A model generated the notes under the pieces. The model saw nothing but the letters and a program-made list of their open reading frames with translations. It had not been told where the DNA came from and made no database searches. The translations under genes and the position numbers were made by a program. This document shows, one piece after another, positions 11,189 to 22,304 of a stretch of DNA of 64,000 nucleotides; within the stretch, counting starts at the first letter, position 1, and each line of letters opens with the position of its first letter. The stretch covers positions 470,887-534,886 of the forward strand of contig CAJNDS010002335.1 of assembly GCA_905221605.1 (NCBI GenBank), read 5' to 3'. This stretch comes from Symbiodinium natans (taxonomy: Eukaryota; Sar; Dinophyceae; Suessiales; Symbiodiniaceae).

Positions 11189-12428
11189 ATGCAGCCGTCC
11201 GTGCCTGCCCCTTGCAGGGTCCTGAAAGGTGTGCACAGTGTGATTCCTTCCCACCTGCCGTGGGCTTCGCCTCGGCACATCAGGTGGCAGGCTGATCAGC
11301 GGGCCACTAAGGTATTGGTACCAGCCCTCCTTACAGTTACAGCCCGCCTTCTCTCGCAACATCCAGGCAGAGCCTGGCGAAGGTCTGCCTTGCGGGCCAT
11401 CAGTCGGAAGAGCGGTCAGGATGAGCTCCCACACGGTGGGCCGACAGTCGTCATCTCCGGAGCAAGCCAAGGCACGGGCAGGGCCTTGGCGCTAAAGTTT
11501 GCGCAAGATGGCTTCAACGTGGTGCTGGCAGCTAGGGATCCAGAGAATTTGCTGGAAGCCGAACGTCTGTGCCAGGAAACCCTGAAGCCGGGCAGACTCG
11601 CCATGGCTGTTCCCTGCGACATCACATCCCCAGAGTCTGTGCAGCTTCTGTGTGACAGCGTGGCGGAGCGCTTCACTGATCTGCGTGTGGTGGTTTGCAA
11701 CGCAGGAGTGTGCATGACGGGAGAGTTTGCGGACACGTCACTTGAGGACTTCCAATCCCAGATGAATGTCAATTTTCTGGGGCATGTTGCGACCGTTCGG
11801 GCATTCCTGCCGCTGCTCCTTCAGCACAATGGGTCGTCCAACCCTGCTCCCACAGTTTGCTTCGTAAACAGCTTTGGTGCTCGGGTGCCTTTGCCGGGAA
11901 TGACTGCTTATTGTGCAGCCAAGTATGCCTTGCAGGGCTTCGCGGACTCGCTTCGGCTCGAGCTGACCTCGAAGGGAGTGCACGTGGCCACAGTGCACCC
12001 CGGAGTCATAAGGAGCGACTTCCGCACCCGTGCGCAGTGGCGGGGCTCAGCCGCAGGCAGCCGAAGGTCTATGATGAACACGCTGTTGGACGGTCAGTCT
12101 CCTGTGTCCGGGGTGACCCAGTCGGTGGAGGAGGTTGCTGAGGCTGCCTTCGAAGCTGTCAAGACACGGCAGAACGAGGCGAGGCCGATAGCTGTAGCTT
12201 TTTGGGTTCGTCGGCTCATCCTGCATGAAGCGATCCCTTGTTTGTATATGGTCAGCTCTCTAAATGATAGGCCTTGTTTTTGGGTACCCTAAAGACGAGG
12301 GGCCGCCTTATAACCTCCCCAAAAGGGGACCATATTTCAGCGAAGTGACCATGTAGGTTGTGGTGGGCTTGCCCTTCCGCACCATGCTGGCCGCGTACGG
12401 CTTCGGCAAGGCACTGGGCATCGCCTAA
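11189..12428 (+). CDS. Classical short-chain dehydrogenase/reductase, two exons with a GC-AG intron
   Basis: Exon 1 (11189-12190) encodes a leader of about 85 residues, then a Rossmann fold: cofactor loop SGASQGTGRA, AARD, CNAG, catalytic Ser in VNSFGAR, YCAAK (Tyr and Lys), then HPGVIRSDF. The frame continues into sequence unlike SDRs, but a GC donor at 12191 and an AG acceptor at 12356 join RPI to VVVGLPFRTMLAAYGFGKA in phase 0, ending at TAA 12426-12428. That restores a normal SDR C-terminus (about 358 residues). Substrate unknown; the C-terminus resembles 3-ketodihydrosphingosine reductases, the rest is generic. The leader could be a targeting or anchor segment, or an upstream intron could be hidden there. 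The intron contains a repeat shared with a channel-gene intron. Confidence 0.85.
12271..12356 (-). mobile_element. Introner-like repeat inside the SDR intron
   Basis: On the minus strand this segment carries GGTCACTTC, GAAATATGGTCCCCTTTT, GGGG, TTATAAGGC and TTTAGGGTACC in the same order and spacing as 36331-36415 on the plus strand, roughly 80% identical by eye. It contains a CCCCTTTTGGGG palindrome. Its edge coincides with the 3' splice site (ATGTAG|GTT) of the SDR intron. Two copies in introns of unrelated genes suggest a transposable element able to create introns. Confidence 0.7.
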
Positions 12429-13136
12429 AATATTCAGGCCGCCGCCTGTCCGTGGAGAGTGCACTTGTGAGAGCTTACGGATTACGGGCTTTGAGTCGAA
12501 AGAAGGGAGCCGGACAATGAGGGTACTGATTCAATCGGACTCTTTCTTTCTTACATCGGGACTGTGAAACAGTGCAGTGCCCTGGATGATTGAACGTAGG
12601 ACGTAGGGCATGCAAAGCTGACGGAAATCTTCCAGAGCCAAGGATACGCCGTGCCGAAGTCACTGGCAGTTTGCGCTGCACGCATGCCATGACAAATCTG
12701 CCGATGCGACTGCTCATGTTTATCTCAAGGGCTGGCCGGACTCTGGGATATTCCCAGATTCCAGATCATGTCCACGCGCTGCGAAGTGAAAGGCAACGCT
12801 TAGCAGAGGCTTAGCAGGTCAACTATCAGCAGCCACAGTGTTCGGCGGTGCTTCTGCGCCGCATTGAGGCCTTGTGACGCCTCAGCTAAACTGCGAAGCC
12901 TGAAAATAGCCAAGAGCTGCGGTACCCGTACCCTGAGCCACTCACCCCACGCGCTTGTGCGACTTGTGGGTACGTAACCCGTAACCCCAAGCTCAGCACA
13001 TTTGATCGGCTTCGAGCCTTGCAAGCCGAAAATCCCTCATAAGTCAAGAAGCCCTCCTAACGCCCTGCTTTGGGGCTCTTTTGGACTCCAAGAAAGGTCC
13101 TCAAACAGATGGGCCCACAGACAGCAAGCTGGGGCT

Positions 13137-13248
13137 TTGGGGTTTTGGGGTTTTGGTTTTGGGGTTTTGGGGTTTTGGGGTTTTGGGGTTTTGGGGTTTT
13201 GGGGTTTTGGGGTTTTGGGGTTTTGGGGTTTTGGGGTTTTGGGGTTTT
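13137..13248 (+). repeat. GGGGTTTT octamer array
   Basis: About 13 tandem GGGGTTTT units with one interruption. This is the telomere unit known from spirotrich ciliates, unlike the TTTAGGG heptamer found elsewhere here. It can form G-quadruplexes. Glycine/phenylalanine frames across it are artefacts. Confidence 0.95.
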
Positions 13249-13340
13249 GTTTTTTTGTGCTTGGGGCCTTTGAGGGGTTTTTGTGGTCAAGCCTCGAAGG
13301 GTGACTTTCAGCCCAACCCCAGAACGGGAATTCCCAGAAG

Positions 13341-13517
13341 GTCGTGCAAACCAACACGAAGATCTCTAAGCAGCGATCTTGAAAGACAGGAGAAGGAAGG
13401 GCGAATCTCCTGGCCCGAGGCTCTGCAAATGCAGTCCATCGAGGAGTCCTTGCGCCGGATCGCTGAGATGAAAGACTTCCAGGCCGGGTTTGGAAAAGGG
13501 GCCTCATGGGCTTACAG
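13341..13517 (+). CDS. Exon-like segment, charged helical, product unknown
   Basis: An AGAAG acceptor is followed by G in phase 2. The frame reads SCKPTRRSLSSDLERQEKEG, then RISWPEALQMQSIEESL, then RRIAEMKDFQAGFGKG, to a possible GT donor (TACAG|GTGTTT) at 13518. Composition is good for a dinoflagellate exon, with charged helices. It lies 0.4 kb upstream of the ankyrin gene on the same strand and could be its upstream exon, which I cannot show. Confidence 0.4.
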
Positions 13518-13935
13518 GTGTTTACAGGGTTTTCGCGTGGGTCCGTCGAATCAAGCCCCATATAGATGCTATACGAGCCATGGGACGAATCGATCTTGGC
13601 CTTGCAAGAAGCGACTCTTCTTCTAATGGCCCAAGAGTCGGCGAGGCTCAAAGGCAGGGCTTTCAAAGACGATGCCCCGAATGTGCCCGGTTTTTAGAAG
13701 CTTCCGCAGTTGCTGATTGGGGTTCGAATGCCGCTTGAGCTTGCGCTGAAAGTGGAACTGCTTGCATCACATAAACAAACGTAGTCCGCATAGTCCTCAC
13801 AGAGCTGGTGAAGCCGCATGGCGAAGGTTTGACAGCATTGTTGTATCTATAGCCTGGTAGACAATTGGAGCAGGACCCGCTTGGTTTAAGCGACCTTTGG
13901 TTGGCCATGGGTTCGCCTTGTTCCGAGCAGCCGAA

Positions 13936-15117
13936 ATGGATCTTTCACAGGCCTTGCAGGGCCTCTGGCAGCGAGCGGCCGGCGTGGGGTCGCTGTGCAG
14001 CTCGTGTACGACTTTCGTTGTGCCGGAGACCCATCGCCTGGCTCGCTTCGGCAAGAAGGTTCGTGGAAAGTCCTCGGACGTTGAGAAGAACCTGGAGTTC
14101 GCCGCTTCCAGCGACGAGGCATCCTTCCAACGCTCCTCTGATGGTATCGCCGCAGACGGGGAGCTCACCCCAAGTACCCGGAAGACTGCGCTTGAAGCGA
14201 TGCGAAAAGTGCTCCAGCGGGAGGAGTTTACCCCCCGTGCGCGAGCCGATGAAGACGGCTTCGACATGGGTCCAGAAGCGGACGACGACGTCACCCGGAA
14301 GCTGCGCACTCGATTCCTTGAAGCTGCACGCTCTGGCAACTTTCGAGGGGTCGTGGAGGCTCTTTCTGAAGGGGCAGACCTCCACTGTCGCACTGTGAGA
14401 GGTCAGAACGCACTGATGCTGGCGGCTGCCTGTAGAGGGGGGAGCCCCCTGCAGATCATGAGCTTTCTGGTGGAATGCCGAGTTGATGTCGAGGTGGCGG
14501 ACTCCCACGGCTGGACGGCCCTTCTGCACGCCTGCCGTAACGACATGAAAGAGGCAGCGGAGCTGCTGCTTGAAAGCCAAGCCAATGTCAATGCCAAGTC
14601 TGCCGATGGCCAGAATGCTGCAATGCTGGCCGCCGTGGAGTCGGGTGATGATCTTGTCAAGCGGCTCGTAGGACGCCGGGTTGGGCTGGAGCGTTCCGAT
14701 CGGCGTGGCTACACTTTGCTGTTCTACGCAGTGGAGAGCGGGCGCGATGATCTGACGAAGTGGTTGCTGAAGACTCGGTCCAACCCGAATGCTCGCGCGA
14801 AGGACAAAAGCACCTGCACCATGCTGGCTTCCGAAAAAGGTCTTTTGAACATCTTGAAGGCCCTGATGGCCAAGAATGCGGATGTCAATGCACAGGACCT
14901 CATGGGCAACAGTGCCTTGTTGGTCAGCGTGATGGCGGCCAGGGACAATGTGGCACGCTATCTCCTCAACAATTCTGCGGACTGCAACGTAACGAACAAG
15001 GATGGCACCACAGCCTTACAGGTCGCGGCGAAGCTAAAGCTGGGGCCGCTCAAGAGCCTCCTGGACGTGATGTCGCGCAAGACCCAAGACCGAGGTGGCG
15101 AAGAGGACGATGACTAG
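13936..15117 (+). CDS. Ankyrin-repeat protein
   Basis: A single open frame. I prefer the second ATG (13936, context GCCGAAATGG, MDLSQALQGLW) over 13897. The first 120 residues are polar and serine/acidic-rich. Then come ankyrin units from FLEAARSGNFRGVVEALSEG onward: NALMLAAACRG, GWTALLHACRND, AELLLESQANVNAKSADGQN, YTLLFYAVESGRDDL, LKALMAKNADVNAQD, NSALLVSVMAARDNVARYL and TTALQVAAKLKLGPLKSLL, about seven repeats of about 33 residues. The tail is acidic (RGGEEDDD). Likely a protein-binding scaffold; partner unknown. No intron is needed. Confidence 0.85.
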   Translation: MDLSQALQGLWQRAAGVGSLCSSCTTFVVPETHRLARFGKKVRGKSSDVEKNLEFAASSDEASFQRSSDGIAADGELTPSTRKTALEAMRKVLQREEFTPRARADEDGFDMGPEADDDVTRKLRTRFLEAARSGNFRGVVEALSEGADLHCRTVRGQNALMLAAACRGGSPLQIMSFLVECRVDVEVADSHGWTALLHACRNDMKEAAELLLESQANVNAKSADGQNAAMLAAVESGDDLVKRLVGRRVGLERSDRRGYTLLFYAVESGRDDLTKWLLKTRSNPNARAKDKSTCTMLASEKGLLNILKALMAKNADVNAQDLMGNSALLVSVMAARDNVARYLLNNSADCNVTNKDGTTALQVAAKLKLGPLKSLLDVMSRKTQDRGGEEDDD

Positions 15118-15435
15118 CTGACTGGCTCCCAAGAACTTCTCACGGCAACTCGGGCTCGTATACCGTATACCCGACAAGATCGACGCCCTCCCAACGTGGG
15201 TAGCACTGAATCACTGAATCTGAAGCTCTAGACCGGCGATGTAGTTACACGGGACCCCGGATCCGCAGATGGTTGCTCCGAAATTGGTGCGATCTGATCC
15301 ACGATGCGGTCTCCAAAATTTGGGGCCGGCTGGACAAAACGTGACCTTTGCACATCCTGAAATCCTGACCGGCAAGCCTTCCTTGCCTACGAAGATCGAA
15401 AACACCCACACGACTTCTCGGATGAACCGCCTAAG

Positions 15436-15563
15436 CCCTAAACCCGAAACCCTAAACCCTAAACCCTAAACCCTAAACCCTAAACCCTTCCTGGGCAAAG
15501 TGGTCTGAAGGTGAAGGAGCACAAGGAGCCAAGCCACTCGCAAGACCTTGCCCTCCTCAAATT
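15436..15563 (+). other. CCCTAAA array followed by an exon-like segment
   Basis: Seven CCCTAAA-type units (15436-15489) are followed at 15511 by an AG|G acceptor and a frame reading VKEHKEPSHSQDLALLKL, with possible GA or GC donors near 15564-15570. If unspliced, the frame reaches a stop near 15629. Product unknown. It fits the telomere-like-then-exon arrangement seen throughout the window. Confidence 0.35.
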
Positions 15564-15639
15564 GGATCGGCTGGGGGCTTGGAATTCTACTAAAGCAGGG
15601 CCCTACTACGGTCTTCTGGGCCTTAGATAGTACTTCATT

Positions 15640-16922
15640 ATGCTCATTGCCTCTCTCTATACATATGTATATACATGTCAGAAGTTGACGTACAGTCGAT
15701 TCACGGTATGGCTTCGGAAAAAAGTCATATAATATGTAATATGATTCGTATGTAATATGTCATGATCTCATCTAAATTGACCGAAGAGGATGTGAGACTA
15801 TATATATATATGCATATATAAGCGCGTTTACGGTTCAGACGTGGCCTTCGGGACTGGAATATCGAAGGATGAGGTGGCTCTGAGGTAGTGTTTTTTAGGG
15901 CGAAGATAGCCTTCGAAATCCCTAGCAATCTGGAGACCAGATGGGGCAGGATGTCGAAGCCAGCATGTTGCGATGAAACCACCGCTAAAAGCACGGGACC
16001 ACGATCTTTGCCGCAGTCTCTGTACCTGACGCCAAGGTCTTCTCTTAGCGACATGGGGTCGGATGAGCACCTGGTGCAAAACTACATCGGGAAGGATGCT
16101 TCGTGTTGGGGTAGACGGAGTTTCAGTTCAATGTCAGGACACACCTGGGGTGAGGGTTTCAGCGCCTGCTGCAAGTCCAGCGGCCACAGGCGCGGACCTG
16201 GCAAGTTACTGGTTTGTGTTGGTGCCGCCCGATGCTCGAGTTGGCGAACGGCCGCAAGCATGCCGTCGTCACCGTCGTCATGTGGTTAGCAAGTATCACT
16301 GGGATGAGTAATCGCATGTGTGCATACTCACATGTGTGTGTATAGTGTGTACAGGTACGCAATTCGCATGTGCATCTGAGTAGCAGGGTGAGATGTACAT
16401 ATATGCAGATATTGATAGATAGACATGATCGATAGACAGTATCGGGACAAGCCAACCAGAATCAACCAGGGTTCAGGCTTCAAAGCATGGCTTCAAAGCA
16501 TGGCTGAGTGCTGAAGATCTTGTGTGCCGTGTTGAGTTTTTGGGACGCAGATCTGCGGGCACCGCGCTGGAACATAGACCCGCTGCGGGAGCCATGGCTA
16601 GCAATGAACAGGAGGCGGGTCCCTACCAGCGCCTTGACATATTGTCAGCATTTTTTGTTGGTGTTGGTGAATGAAGGGCAGCGGCAAGAAAGCCCGCTTC
16701 ACTCCTGGGCTCGGTTAAAACATGTCAAGGACTATAAGGCCCTTCATCTGCGGACTCCTTCAACTTGTCACATGTAGGCCTACTGGCTCTAAGTAGGGAA
16801 TGAGGGAATTAGGTACCTTACATCCCCCTCTCTCTTCCCTCTTTGTATATATATATATATATACACCAGGAATAGTACAGGGTAGCTCCTTCCTTCATTC
16901 CCTACTAAGAACCAGTAAGTAG
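15640..16922. other. Spacer, A/T-rich patches, no confident gene
   Basis: Contains TA-rich runs at about 15660-15825, TG-rich sequence at about 16320-16400 and an (AT)n run near 16848-16862. A G/C-rich open frame at 16063-16311 (starts MSTWCKTTSGRML) has no recognisable family and I do not call it. Confidence 0.35.
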
Positions 16923-19590
16923 GTGCTTCTTCACCAAAGAAGCCCTGGACCAGAGCCTCGAGGCCGCGCACGAGCGAGCTTCCCAGACTCTGCGCGAGCA
17001 TGGCCTGCGCGTCTTGCCCACGGAGCCCCGACCGCTGAACCTGAAGGAAGCTGCGCTCGGAGAGTCGACTTTTTGCCTTCTTTTCACGTGGATATGTATG
17101 TAAGGTTTTTGCAAGTCTATATGTGTCATCATGTCGTGTGAGTCTTCTCCAGTTTCGGACTGGGACAGAGAAAAAGTAAAGAGGCAAGCAAGCAAGGAAC
17201 AGGCACACAACACAAGCAGGCAAGGAATTGAGCAGTTGGCACCACTTGTTAAGCAATGCCTGGAATGAAACTGTTGCGCACGACCATAGCACTTATGCAA
17301 ATGGCCCCCACCCACTCGGCCCATCACCCCAAATCCGGCGAAAGAAAGCCAAACCCGGATCTCTCAAGAGCCTCTCCAGGAGTCGTGCGATCTGGTGGTC
17401 ACTTGGCCTGCTGCAGCAGATGTTGATCGACAGGAGTTAGCCAAGCAAGTTCTCAAACGGAGTCCATGCGATGCAGGCAAAACGATGTAGTAGCGGAAGG
17501 CAGACACTTCTTAATCCGGTGCGACAGGCCATAGTAGATGCTCTCCCAGCCATTACCAAGCCGTCGCCAACCCAGGTGTTCTATGCCCAGAAGCTGCCGG
17601 ACCTTTGCCGGCTTTGCGCTGCCCCGCCTGAAGTACTCTGGACGGCGCTCATCTTCTTCAAGAGGTGGGAGACGCCATGGCCTTCATGAAAACTCTAGAC
17701 TCTAGCTCGATTTTGCAAATTTCTACTGGGCTTGTACAGCCACAAAACCCAGCACCTTGAAACCCTTCGAGCAGAGGTCAGCAGAGGATGTGCCATCGAA
17801 ACCGCAGGTTCTTCGCCGCCTCGTCCCCCATGGAGTTCGACCCCCTCACCATGATGTTTACCTGCGTGCACGTCGCCTGCAAGGCACAAGCCGTCGGCGG
17901 AAAGCCACTCCGGGGCTGGTTGAGCTGGGTGTAGGTGTACAGGGCTTTTGTGCCTGAGCTACGCCGTGCTCTATGTTCAGATCACGCACCAGAAGGCTTT
18001 GTGCCAGCCCTCGCCCTCTTCAGCCCAAAAGCCTTAACTAACAGTTGCAGCGGCAGAGAGAGAGAGAGAGAGAGAGAGATCCCAAGACCCTTTGCCCGCC
18101 AATATTGCCCGGATGTGTCACTCCCTACCACAACACGTCTGTATCACACAGACAGACTCGGTATATCGTGCCCCCCGGGGCGGCCCCTTTCGGGGTCACA
18201 CGCTCCAAGCAAGAGAGATGCAAAAACCGGTTATGAAACCTCGCCTGGTTCGTCCGAGTGATGAGCAATTCACACTCGCCGCCCTTACCAAACAAGAGCC
18301 GAAGGACCACAAACACAGGCCCAGTTCTTGAATACAGAACAGTGCAGCATCAAACAAAAAGGCGGGCGCCTTCTCAATTGGCGTACCACAGGGGTCCATC
18401 ATGTGGATTTACCCTGAGCCCAAAGACCTTGGCAAAACACCCTTGAAAGCAGAGAGGTGGAGGAGTTCCGCAACCTTACCTTGGACAAACTCCTCGAGGC
18501 TGGTGGCTTCGGAGAGCAAATGCGGCCACGAGTCGTCGACCTGGATCCTTGTTTGTTTGGCTTTGGGCTTTGGGTTTAGAAGTTTAGGGTTTTGAGGGAG
18601 GGTCAGCCTGACAGTATTGAGGCCAGTTGCAAGGGTTTTGGGTTGAGGAGACTCAACGACTTGGGCTCAGGAATTTGTAAACATTGTAGGGGTTCAGGGT
18701 ATAGGGAACCCAAGGTCAGGATTTGAGACAGACAAGCAGAAGGACAGAGGGTGTGATTTTAAGTACAGAAGTTTGAGCCAGAATGTTTTCTGCTGAAGGG
18801 TTGAGATGGGTGCAAAGCATGGGGGGGTCAAAGAACTTAGGGTAGAAGGGATGGCAGTAAACTTCAATCATCATCTCTGACTCCACGGAGGCCACCAAAG
18901 AAAAAAAGTGCAGGCAACTCCTAGACCCAATGCCCCCCGATAACCCTTGAAGGAACTCCAGATACCTGCTTCCTCAGTTTCTCGGGTGGCACAGTAAAAG
19001 CACCTCTTCAACCCGATTGCCTCATGAAAGCGACTGCAAGTAGAGGAGAGTAGGACATGAGCCTGGATCGGACCCACGCTTTGCCTGCCCCATGCGAGTG
19101 TGAATGTCGGAAATCCTGCAAAGCCAAGGAGCTTGAACTGCTCCAGGCTTTGGACTTCGAGCTCCATGTGGAGCCAAAGGTGCGACCCTCCTTACGGGTC
19201 TTGGGCCAGGAGCTCCAGTTTGCATTTCTTGTTTTAGTGGGGGGTGGGGGGGGGGAATTGGGGGGGTTTCGTTGCGTTAGCATGGGATCCCTGTTCTGCT
19301 GTTGCTGGTTTCCCTAAGTCCCAACTCCAAGCCAGAAGCCCAGGAAAAAACACCAAAGACCCCAAAAGGGTTAAGGAAAGCCTTGACAGCGAACCTTATC
19401 ACCTTGTGGAGTCGTTGGGTTGTTCAGGGCTAGGGTTTAAGAAGCCTCAACCACAGCCTTAGCCTTAGGGTTTGGGGTTAAGGGTTGCGGACTGCTTTGG
19501 GTCAGTAACTCGGCTCTGGGATGTTGGACCCTGGCGGAGGAGCTTCAGGCCCGGTCCAACATCGCAGACCTGGAGGCCGTGCGCTCTCCT
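16923..19590 (+). CDS. Cyclin-H-like gene, at least five exons
   Basis: Exons read in order. 16923-about 17057: FFTKEALDQSLEAAHERASQ then TLREHGLRVLPTEPRP, like the cyclin H N-terminus. About 17577-17664: VFYAQKLPDLCRLC then AAPPEVLWTALIFFKR. 17808-17883: FFAASSPMEFDPLTMMFTCV then HVACK. 18457-18543: VEEFRNLTLDKLLEAGGFG then EQMRPRVVDL. 19129-about 19173: ELELLQALDFELHVEPK. Joined, they give the cyclin-box signature FKRF..S.M..P..M.TC..ACKVEEF and the later LQALDFEL. Introns: GT-AG at 17665-17807, GC-AG at 17884-18456, GA-AG at 18544-19128. A further exon near 19505-19588 (TLAEELQARSNIADLEAVR) may continue it. The first coding exon, exact first junction and second cyclin fold were not found. 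Expected role: partner of CDK7 in the CDK-activating kinase and TFIIH. Confidence 0.75.
18056..18205 (+). repeat. Hairpin-pair element, copy 2 (inside the cyclin GC-AG intron)
   Basis: A (GA)n tract (18056-18079) precedes TATCACACAGACAGACTCGG, then GCCCCCCGGGGC and GCCCCTTTCGGGG stem-loops, then a purine-rich tail. The first part aligns with the 58.7 kb copy (TATCACACCAACAGACTC). GTG and CAC words flank the hairpins and may pair. It lies wholly within the inferred intron. Confidence 0.55.
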
Positions 19591-20039
19591 AAACCCGAAA
19601 CATCCCGCAACCCTGGAGCCCAGCTTGAGACCTCTGGAGCCTTGCCCTGCGCGTGCGCTAGTTGTGGGAGTCGAAACTCTAAACCCTAACGTATACTGAT
19701 GGCTCCGTGCGATAACTCCCCCTCCATGTGAGAGGAGGCCATAGACAGGGCCGAAGATCTGGTACTGCAGCTGTGTGCCAGCACGACGCTTGGGCGACCC
19801 AGGTCGTTTCAAGAGGCAGTTAGTGTTGATTTTGGGTGACGGGGAAGAAAGGGTTTCATGAAGGCGAAAATGGCTTAATGAAGGGTTTAGGGGCTTAGGG
19901 CTTACATGAGAGAGAGAGAGAGAGACAGGGGTTCGTGGCTGCAATAGGGATGTCCGAACTGACCCTTCCACCACTACAACAGTAGCACAGGGTACAGTGG
20001 AGGGCATTCGACTACGAAGTAACTCCAACCTGTGTTCTC

Positions 20040-20122
20040 AGTTTCACAACCGACTGGATCGCTTGAGCACGTCCCTTGGGACGACCCCCTCGGGGGTTAT
20101 GTGCTGTGGAAGGAAGGAAGGA

Positions 20123-20157
<35 letters not shown>

Positions 20158-20160
20158 GAA
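20040..20160 (+). repeat. Hairpin-pair element, copy 3
   Basis: TTTCACAACCGACTGGAT is followed by AGCAC, GTCCCTTGGGAC (perfect stem), GACCCCCTCGGGGGTT (second stem), then GTGCT, which can close an outer stem, and GTGGAAGGAAGG plus a (GA)n tail. The GTGGAAGGAAGG junction is shared with the 58.7 kb copy although the stem sequences differ. Confidence 0.6.
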
Positions 20161-20647
20161 GGTTTAGGGCTTCGGGCTTTGAATGGTCAGTGGAACCTTG
20201 AAAAGCAGTGGCCCTAGACACTAGACCCTGGGCCTGGGAATAGCAAAGCCGAAGCCCTCCAACCCGATGTGTGTTTACATACATCTACACATATACGCAT
20301 ATGTGCTTCAAGCAACAGGTCATATGTGAATGTTTGTCGAAGCTATTGATATGTCACGCGAGGCACAACCCCAGAAACCCGCGGCCATGACCGTGCTGAG
20401 GCGAGAGCGCGATATAGACTCAAACCAAGTAGGTTGGCGCGGACAGCAGCCTAGCCTTACCCTGAACGTTCGATAGCGTGGGAACATGTAAGTGCACGTG
20501 TGTATCTATGCATGAAAAAGTGCAGACATAAATGTAAGTTATACATGTGCATATATATGTATATACATATATATGTATATAATATATATATATATATGTA
20601 TGTACACATTCTTCTGTCAAAGCCAAACTCAGAAACGCGGTTCTGCA

Positions 20648-22304
20648 ATGGCCGGTCTCCGTCCTCATCGCAGTGGCCTGGGAGGTAGCATTGGAGGAGG
20701 CGGTGGCAGAGAAGTCTTCACCAGTGCCATAGCAGTTCAGGGTGTTAGGGTTTAGGGTTTAGGTTTGTTTTTTTGTTTGGAGGGGGGGGGAGGGGCTTGT
20801 GGTTCAGGGTTTCGGGGTGCGGGGTTAGGGTTCGTTTCCTTGCGTTTTTAGTGTCGGTGTGCTCTTTTGTGTCCTTTTGAATGGAGGGGCAACTCGTCCA
20901 ACTAAGTCAGCTGACGTGCCGTTGTGAAGAGCTCAAGTGCAGCTAAGGTATGTTCTTTGTTGCTTGACAACTTCACGGAGGAGAGGCACAAGGTAGAGCT
21001 CCGGAACATGTTCCAGGAAGCTGCGCAGGCCTTCAAGCAGTTGAGCTACAAGGTGGACCCTCTTTCAGCCAATAGCAGAGGGATTGTTTCTTTTCAGTCC
21101 CCCTCTTTGGTTGGATGCTCCTCTCCCGGCCTTGTCTTCCCTGCGAAACAAGGAGCTCAACAGGGAAGCCATGCAGGAGATCGCCAAGGTGGGACCCTGA
21201 ACCTTCCCATTGCCGGCTCGGGGTTGGGGGATGCCACCCCAGGATACCACAGTAGCAACACTGAGATCCAACACTCCCATATCCTGAGCCTTCGACCCTC
21301 ACAATCAGCTCGAAAGCTCCCTTCAGAGGCTTCGCGGAAGTGCCAGAAGGCTTTCGAGCGCATCCGCGAGGAGCACAAGCAGCGGCACGAGGACGGGGGA
21401 CCTCAGGTTGAAGCCTTGGCCTTAAAGGGTTTAGGGTTTAGGGTTTAGGGTTAGGACCCGGAAATGTAGAATCTAGATTGAAATATCTGGGGACGTCAGA
21501 CTTCGAGAGCTGCCTTGACACAGAAAACGGGCGGGAAGACAGAGTTCTCAAGAGGTACCCTTAGGACCCACACGCTGGGGGTCCTTTGTGATTCAGGTCT
21601 GGACTTGGAATGGTTGTACTAAGTTGGGGCTGTTTTTTTGTGGGGAGCTTCTGTTAAAGACAGTCGACTCTAAACGGCCCCCGAAGGGAGAGGGCGCACT
21701 AGTATTAAACAACCCGATCGAGTCAACTTAATCATACTCAGCAGTCACCACCCAGTTCGATCGCACTTGATCACACATGCTCCCTCATACCTCGCCCTAA
21801 ACCCTAAACCCTAAACGTGCAGTGCGGGTGGCGAAACCCTAAACTCTAAACCCTAAGTGCAAGGCCCGCTGCAACGAGCGAAAGCGGCGTCGTAACGACG
21901 CTGGGCTTTAGGGCATCTTCGGGTTTCGCGGGGTTTTGGCAAACAAAAGGTGTAGGAACGCATGCGGGTTTAGGGTTTGTAGGGTGTCGGGCTGTTTCTT
22001 TCGGGATAAACTATGCTAAGCGGTGCTTGCCCAAACCATAATACCCCCTGTGACTCCAGCCCCTTTAACCCTCCCAGCACTTAATCACCCCAGAACTGCG
22101 AGCAAGAATCCCCGACACCTATGTATACACTATACCCCCTATAGAGACCCTAAACCCTAAACCCTAAACCCTAAACCCTCAGTAAGGACGCCAAGACCCC
22201 GAACTTCACCGACATCGAGGCGCTGAAGCGGAAAGCCCAGGCGCTGCGGGGGGATGCGAGGCCCGGCCTGCAGGAGCCGACCAGCCAGTCTCATAAGGAC
22301 TACG
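20648..22304 (+). CDS. Small charged helical protein made of phase-0 mini-exons
   Basis: Six exons join in phase 0. 20648-20734: start, MAGLRPHRSGLGGSIGGGGG then REVFTSAIA. 20948-21052: VCSLLLDNFTEERHKVELR then NMFQEAAQAFKQLSYK. 21153-21188: ELNREAMQEIAK. 21350-21406: AFERIREEHKQRHEDGGPQ. 21864-21899: ARCNERKRRRND. 22197-22304: DAKTPNFTDIEALKRKAQ then ALRGDARPGLQEPTSQSHK. Every acceptor is AG|G; donors are GT except GC at 21900. Mostly charged helix (likely coiled coil) with a basic patch that could be a nuclear signal. The last two introns are lined with telomere-like repeats. No family recognised, and no terminal stop exon assigned; short exon-like pieces at 24207, 24606-24626 and 24892-24922 could continue it. 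Confidence 0.55.
21428..21857. repeat. Telomere-like repeats at both ends of one intron
   Basis: The intron 21407-21863 has TTTAGGG units at 21428-21453, about 20 bases after its donor, and CCCTAAA units at 21794-21816 and 21833-21857, ending about 6 bases before its acceptor. The two ends are perfectly complementary in sense and could pair in the transcript. Confidence 0.8.

Noticed and set aside
13081-13304. Gly/Phe/Leu-rich frames across the GGGGTTTT array
   Set aside because: Direct products of the octamer repeat.
18770-18784. Minus-strand CATTCTGGCTCAAA resembling the spliced leader
   Set aside because: Two mismatches in 14; such matches are expected by chance about once in two windows of this size, and it lies inside an intron.
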